NCBI GenBank assembly: GCA_036376595.1
Contig: DASVAA010000083.1
Span: 1-11,425, forward strand
Direction of reading: 5' to 3'
Length of the DNA stretch: 11,425 nucleotides
Source: SMAG-U1939 sp036376595
Lineage (GTDB): Bacteria; Chloroflexota; Ktedonobacteria; Ktedonobacterales; JADMIN01
Below are positions 8,519 through 11,425 of this stretch, one piece after another. How positions within the stretch are numbered: position 1 is the stretch's first letter; each line of letters starts with the position of its first letter. Made by a program: the position numbers and the translations under genes. A model generated the notes under the pieces. It ran no database searches. It had not been told where the DNA came from and saw only the letters and a program-made list of their open reading frames with translations.

Positions 8519-9256
8519 ATGATGAGCAGCATCCCCACCGATGTGGCGCGCGAACGGCTCCGTGTGGCGCGCACGCTCCGGCTGTGGCTGCTGTTGCTCA
8601 TCGGCTGCGAGCTGGCGCTGCTCGCCGTCCGGGCCGTGCGCTACCCCGCGTTCTTCTCCATGCCCGGCGCGCTCGGCTATCTGCTGGAGCCAGTGGTCGC
8701 GCTCGCGATCTACGCGGCCGTCGTCGCCCTGCTGCCGCTCATCATTGCCCGAGTTCCCGCCGCGCAATCAGCCGTGCCAATAGCCATCATCCTGGGAGGG
8801 ATCGGCGGGTTGATCGAGGTGACGAGCACGGCACTCGAAAGTCTCCTTGTGCTGCCGCAGCATATCGTATCGCTCACGACCGGCATCGCGATGCTCAGTC
8901 TGTTCCTGATCTTCGGCATCGCGGGGTTCATTGGGGCCAGGCGCACGCACTCCTTCTGGCTCGGCGTCGGGACAGGTATCGGGACGGCGATGCTGGCGAT
9001 CCTGATCGTGGTGGTATTCGGCTTCCTGCTCGTCAACATCGCTTTGCCGGCGCTGGCGCATGGAGAGCTTCGCGATCCGGACTACCTGCGCAGCGGCTGG
9101 ACCGACGTGGGCGCATTCGCCATCGCCAACACCTGTGACGCCGCCTTCACGCATCTGGTGGAAGCACTGGTGATCGCCGCCGTGCTGGGCGCTGTAGGCA
9201 GCGGCATCGGATGGGCTGGAGTGCGGCTGCGGCTCAACAGAGTGATCGCCGACTGA
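8519..9256 (+). CDS. Uncharacterised integral membrane protein, about six helices
   Basis: I do not recognise the family. The 245-residue protein has about six hydrophobic segments, near residues 20-40, 52-79, 85-110, 116-141, 146-178 and 200-238. It is rich in Gly, Ala, Leu and Ile, with an arginine-rich N-terminus (ARERLRVARTLR), which predicts a cytoplasmic N-end. There is no cleavable signal peptide. The gene starts with tandem ATG codons (8519 and 8522), and GGAAGG at 8500-8505 is the probable ribosome site. The stop is TGA. Glycine-patterned helices such as ILGGIGGLIE and LGVGTGIGTAML suggest tight helix packing, but no transporter, sensor or enzyme motif is visible. It stands alone between the divergent hydratase/isomerase gene and the downstream CoA ligase, which has its own promoter-like site. 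Confidence 0.75.
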   Translation: MMSSIPTDVARERLRVARTLRLWLLLLIGCELALLAVRAVRYPAFFSMPGALGYLLEPVVALAIYAAVVALLPLIIARVPAAQSAVPIAIILGGIGGLIEVTSTALESLLVLPQHIVSLTTGIAMLSLFLIFGIAGFIGARRTHSFWLGVGTGIGTAMLAILIVVVFGFLLVNIALPALAHGELRDPDYLRSGWTDVGAFAIANTCDAAFTHLVEALVIAAVLGAVGSGIGWAGVRLRLNRVIAD

Positions 9257-9308
9257 GTGATCCGAATCTGACGCTGGGTGCGCAGCCGTTCGCTCCTTTC
9301 CGCCAGTG

Positions 9309-9314
9309 TATAAT
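9309..9314 (+). promoter_or_regulatory. TATAAT -10 element of the acetoacetate-CoA ligase gene
   Basis: A perfect TATAAT stands in otherwise GC-rich sequence in the 141-base gap before the ligase gene. No convincing TTGACA-like hexamer lies 16-18 bases upstream. The predicted leader is about 75 bases. Confidence 0.5.
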
Positions 9315-9397
9315 CGGGGTGGCTCGCCGCAGGGGCACGTCATTCGTAGGGGCGCACAGCATGTGCCCGTCGCTGATGAAGGAGAGAGGGGTCGCCG

Positions 9398-11371
9398 ATG
9401 TCCACCGCAGCCGAGGGCACCGTTCTGTGGCAGCCGTCCGAGGCGCTCCAGCAGGGCAGCGTCATGCGCGACTTCATGCGCTGGCTAGCCGAGCACAAGG
9501 GTTTGCGCTTCGAGGAGTACCCGGCGCTGTGGGAGTGGTCGGCCGCCAACCCCGGCCCCTTCTGGGAGGCTCTGTGGCGGTTCTGGGACGTCAAGTCCTC
9601 GGCCCCCTACACCGCGCCCCTCGAACACCCCCAGATGCCTGGCGCACGGTGGTTCTCCGGGGCGCGGCTCAACTACGCCGAGCATGTCTTCCGCAACGCC
9701 TCCGCCGATCGGCCCGCGCTGATCTACGAGTCGGAGCTGCGGCCGCTGGGCGAGGTCTCGTGGGCCGAGCTGGAGCGCCAGGTAGCCTCGATTGCGGCGT
9801 CGCTGCGGGCGATGGGCGTGCAGCCCGGCGATCGCGTGGTGGGCTATATCCCCAACATCCCCGAGGCGGTGGCGGCCTTCCTCGCGGCGGCGAGCCTGGG
9901 CGCCATCTGGTCCAGCTGCTCGCCCGACATGGGCAGCGCCAGCGTGGTGGATCGCTTCAAGCAGATCGAGCCGAAGGTGCTCTTCGCCGTGGACGGCTAC
10001 CGCTACAATGGCAAGGACTTCGACCGGCGCGAGACCGTGCGCGAGCTGCAGGCCGCGCTGCCCACACTGGAGCACACCGTGCTCGTCCCCTACCTCAACC
10101 CCGATGCGCAGGTGAGCGAGCTTGGCCCGTCGGCCTTGCCGTGGAGCGACCTGCTCACCAACGAGGCGCCGCCGAGCTTCGAGCAGGTGGCATTCGAGCA
10201 TCCGCTGTGGGTGCTCTACTCCTCCGGCACCACCGGGCTGCCCAAACCCATCGTGCAGGGCCACGGCGGCATTCTGCTGGAGCACTTCAAGCACCTCGCG
10301 CTGCACATTGATCTGCGCCCCGAAGACCACTTCTTCTGGTTCACGACCACCGGCTGGATGATGTGGAACCTGCTGATCGGCGGCCTGCTGGTGGGCAGTA
10401 CGGTGCTGCTCTACGACGGCAGCCCCGCGCGCGAGAACATGGGCGCGCTGTGGTCGTTTGCCGAGCGCGCCGGAACGACTTACTTCGGCGCCAGCGCGGC
10501 CTACATCGCATCCTGCATGAAGAGCGGCGTCGAGCCGGCCACGCAGTACGACCTCTCGCGCATTCGCGGCATGGGGTCCACTGGCTCGCCGCTCTCGGTC
10601 GAGGGCTTCCAGTGGGTCTACGAGCAGGTCAAGCCCGACGTGTGGCTGGCCTCGATGAGTGGCGGCACCGATGTCTGTACCGCCTTTGTCGGCGCCTCGC
10701 CGTTGCTGCCGGTGCGGGCGGGCGAGATCCAGTGCCGCTGCCTCGGCACGGCGGTCGCGGCCTTCGATGAGGAGGGTCAGCCGGTGATGAATGAGGTCGG
10801 CGAGTTGGTGATTACGCAGCCGATGCCCTCGATGCCGCTCTACTTCTGGAACGACCCCGACGGCACGCGCTACCGCGAGAGCTACTTCGAAATGTTCCCC
10901 GGCGTGTGGCGCCACGGCGACTGGGTGCGCATCACCCCTAACGGCGGCGTCGTGATCTACGGCCGCTCGGATGCGACCATCAACCGCCAGGGCATCCGCA
11001 TGGGCACCAGCGAGATCTACCGTGTGGTAGAGGACATCCCTGAAGTGCTCGACAGCCTGGTGGTGGATCTCGAATACCTGGGCCGCCTGTCGTTCATGCC
11101 GCTCTTCGTCGTGCTCCAGCCCGGCCTGACGCTGGATGAGGCGCTAACTGTGAAGATCAAAGATCGCATCCGCGCGGTGCTCTCGGCGCGCTACGTGCCC
11201 AACGCGATCTACCAGATCGACGAGGTGCCGCGCACGCTGAGCGGCAAGAAGCTGGAGCTGCCGATCAAGAAGATCTTGCTCGGCCAGCCCGCGACCAAGG
11301 TCGCCAATCCCGACGCGATGGCGAATCCTCAGACCATCGCCTATTTCGCAGCGCTTGCGCAGACGTTGTAG
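9398..11371 (+). CDS. Acetoacetate-CoA ligase (acetoacetyl-CoA synthetase)
   Basis: This 657-residue ANL-superfamily enzyme converts acetoacetate, ATP and CoA to acetoacetyl-CoA, AMP and pyrophosphate (EC 6.2.1.16). It is cytosolic and links ketone bodies or polyhydroxybutyrate products to thiolase and central carbon. The length and the N-terminus (LWQPSEALQQGSVMRDFMRW, then ARWFSGARLNYAEHVF) are typical of this subfamily rather than of acetyl-CoA synthetase. The P-loop-like A3 motif is SSGTTGLPKP (275-284). The adenine-site motif is MSGGTDVCTAF. The hinge is YGRSDATINRQGIRMGTSEI, with D525 as the pivot residue. The catalytic lysine is K617 in TLSGKKLELPIKK. All core motifs are intact. AAGGAGAGAGGGG at 9379-9391 is the ribosome site. 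The conventional symbol would be acsA/aacS, but usage varies, so none is given. Confidence 0.93.
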   Translation: MSTAAEGTVLWQPSEALQQGSVMRDFMRWLAEHKGLRFEEYPALWEWSAANPGPFWEALWRFWDVKSSAPYTAPLEHPQMPGARWFSGARLNYAEHVFRNASADRPALIYESELRPLGEVSWAELERQVASIAASLRAMGVQPGDRVVGYIPNIPEAVAAFLAAASLGAIWSSCSPDMGSASVVDRFKQIEPKVLFAVDGYRYNGKDFDRRETVRELQAALPTLEHTVLVPYLNPDAQVSELGPSALPWSDLLTNEAPPSFEQVAFEHPLWVLYSSGTTGLPKPIVQGHGGILLEHFKHLALHIDLRPEDHFFWFTTTGWMMWNLLIGGLLVGSTVLLYDGSPARENMGALWSFAERAGTTYFGASAAYIASCMKSGVEPATQYDLSRIRGMGSTGSPLSVEGFQWVYEQVKPDVWLASMSGGTDVCTAFVGASPLLPVRAGEIQCRCLGTAVAAFDEEGQPVMNEVGELVITQPMPSMPLYFWNDPDGTRYRESYFEMFPGVWRHGDWVRITPNGGVVIYGRSDATINRQGIRMGTSEIYRVVEDIPEVLDSLVVDLEYLGRLSFMPLFVVLQPGLTLDEALTVKIKDRIRAVLSARYVPNAIYQIDEVPRTLSGKKLELPIKKILLGQPATKVANPDAMANPQTIAYFAALAQTL

Positions 11372-11387
11372 AGGTCCTCACCCCCAG

Positions 11388-11415
11388 CCCCCTCTCCTCC
11401 GCGGAGGAGAGGGGG
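11388..11415. repeat. Perfect 28-bp palindrome, probable copy of a dispersed intergenic repeat
   Basis: The left arm is CCCCCTCTCCTCC (11388-11400), then GC, then the exact reverse complement at 11403-11415. It lies 16 bases after the ligase stop and is preceded by CCTCACCCCCAG from 11376. Such pyrimidine-arm/purine-arm palindromes beginning with CCTCACCCCC occur, from memory, as numerous intergenic repeats in Chloroflexota genomes. As RNA it would form a very stable hairpin and could terminate or stabilise the ligase message. No T-run follows before the window ends, so intrinsic terminator function is uncertain. The element may continue beyond the right edge. Confidence 0.7.
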
Positions 11416-11425
11416 AGCCAGAGGG

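Noticed and set aside
9485..10915. Minus-strand reading frame (476 codons) opposite the acetoacetate-CoA ligase gene
   Set aside because: It is a reverse-frame shadow rich in His, Arg and Gly. The opposite strand carries every ANL motif in one frame.

Overview
The window is high-GC bacterial DNA, densely packed with ordinary chromosomal genes. No rRNA, tRNA, CRISPR array or insertion sequence was found. The gene content suggests Chloroflexota: a ClpC unfoldase without ctsR/mcsAB neighbours, a SWIM zinc-finger protein, a small ribbon-helix-helix-like/HNH gene pair, and a C-rich/G-rich intergenic palindrome at the right edge. This lineage call is an inference from gene types and composition and has not been tested by a search.

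Layout from left to right. (1) A membrane-anchored GT2 glycosyltransferase on the minus strand runs off the left edge. (2) Divergent from it is a YbaK/ProX-type aminoacyl-tRNA deacylase. (3) A 611-residue SWIM zinc-finger protein with a long helical C-terminus follows. (4) Converging on it is ClpC, the AAA+ partner of the ClpP protease. (5) Divergent from clpC is a compact two-gene unit: a 142-residue ribbon-helix-helix-like protein and, 11 bases later, a small HNH endonuclease. (6) Converging on that unit is an enoyl-CoA hydratase/isomerase of PaaG-like type. (7) Divergent from it is an unrecognised protein with about six membrane segments. (8) An acetoacetate-CoA ligase follows, and a perfect 28-bp palindrome closes the window.

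The genes do not form one pathway. The two CoA-ester enzymes both fit fatty-acid or ketone-body carbon use, but a separate gene and promoter lie between them. ClpC and the tRNA deacylase are quality-control functions.

The most interesting stretch is 6517-7452. The HNH reading frame is interrupted by a single in-frame TGA at residue 91. After this stop the same frame stays open for 50 more codons and reads as the expected C-terminal part of the HNH family. The stop sits where a Trp (TGG) would fit. Other genes here end in TGA, so the code is not globally reassigned. The likely explanations are a recent nonsense mutation, UGA read-through, or a base-call error. The promoter of this pair carries a perfect 8-bp inverted repeat spaced 31 bp start to start, a plausible autoregulatory operator. 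Several promoters in the window share an extended -10 pattern, TGN-TANNNT.
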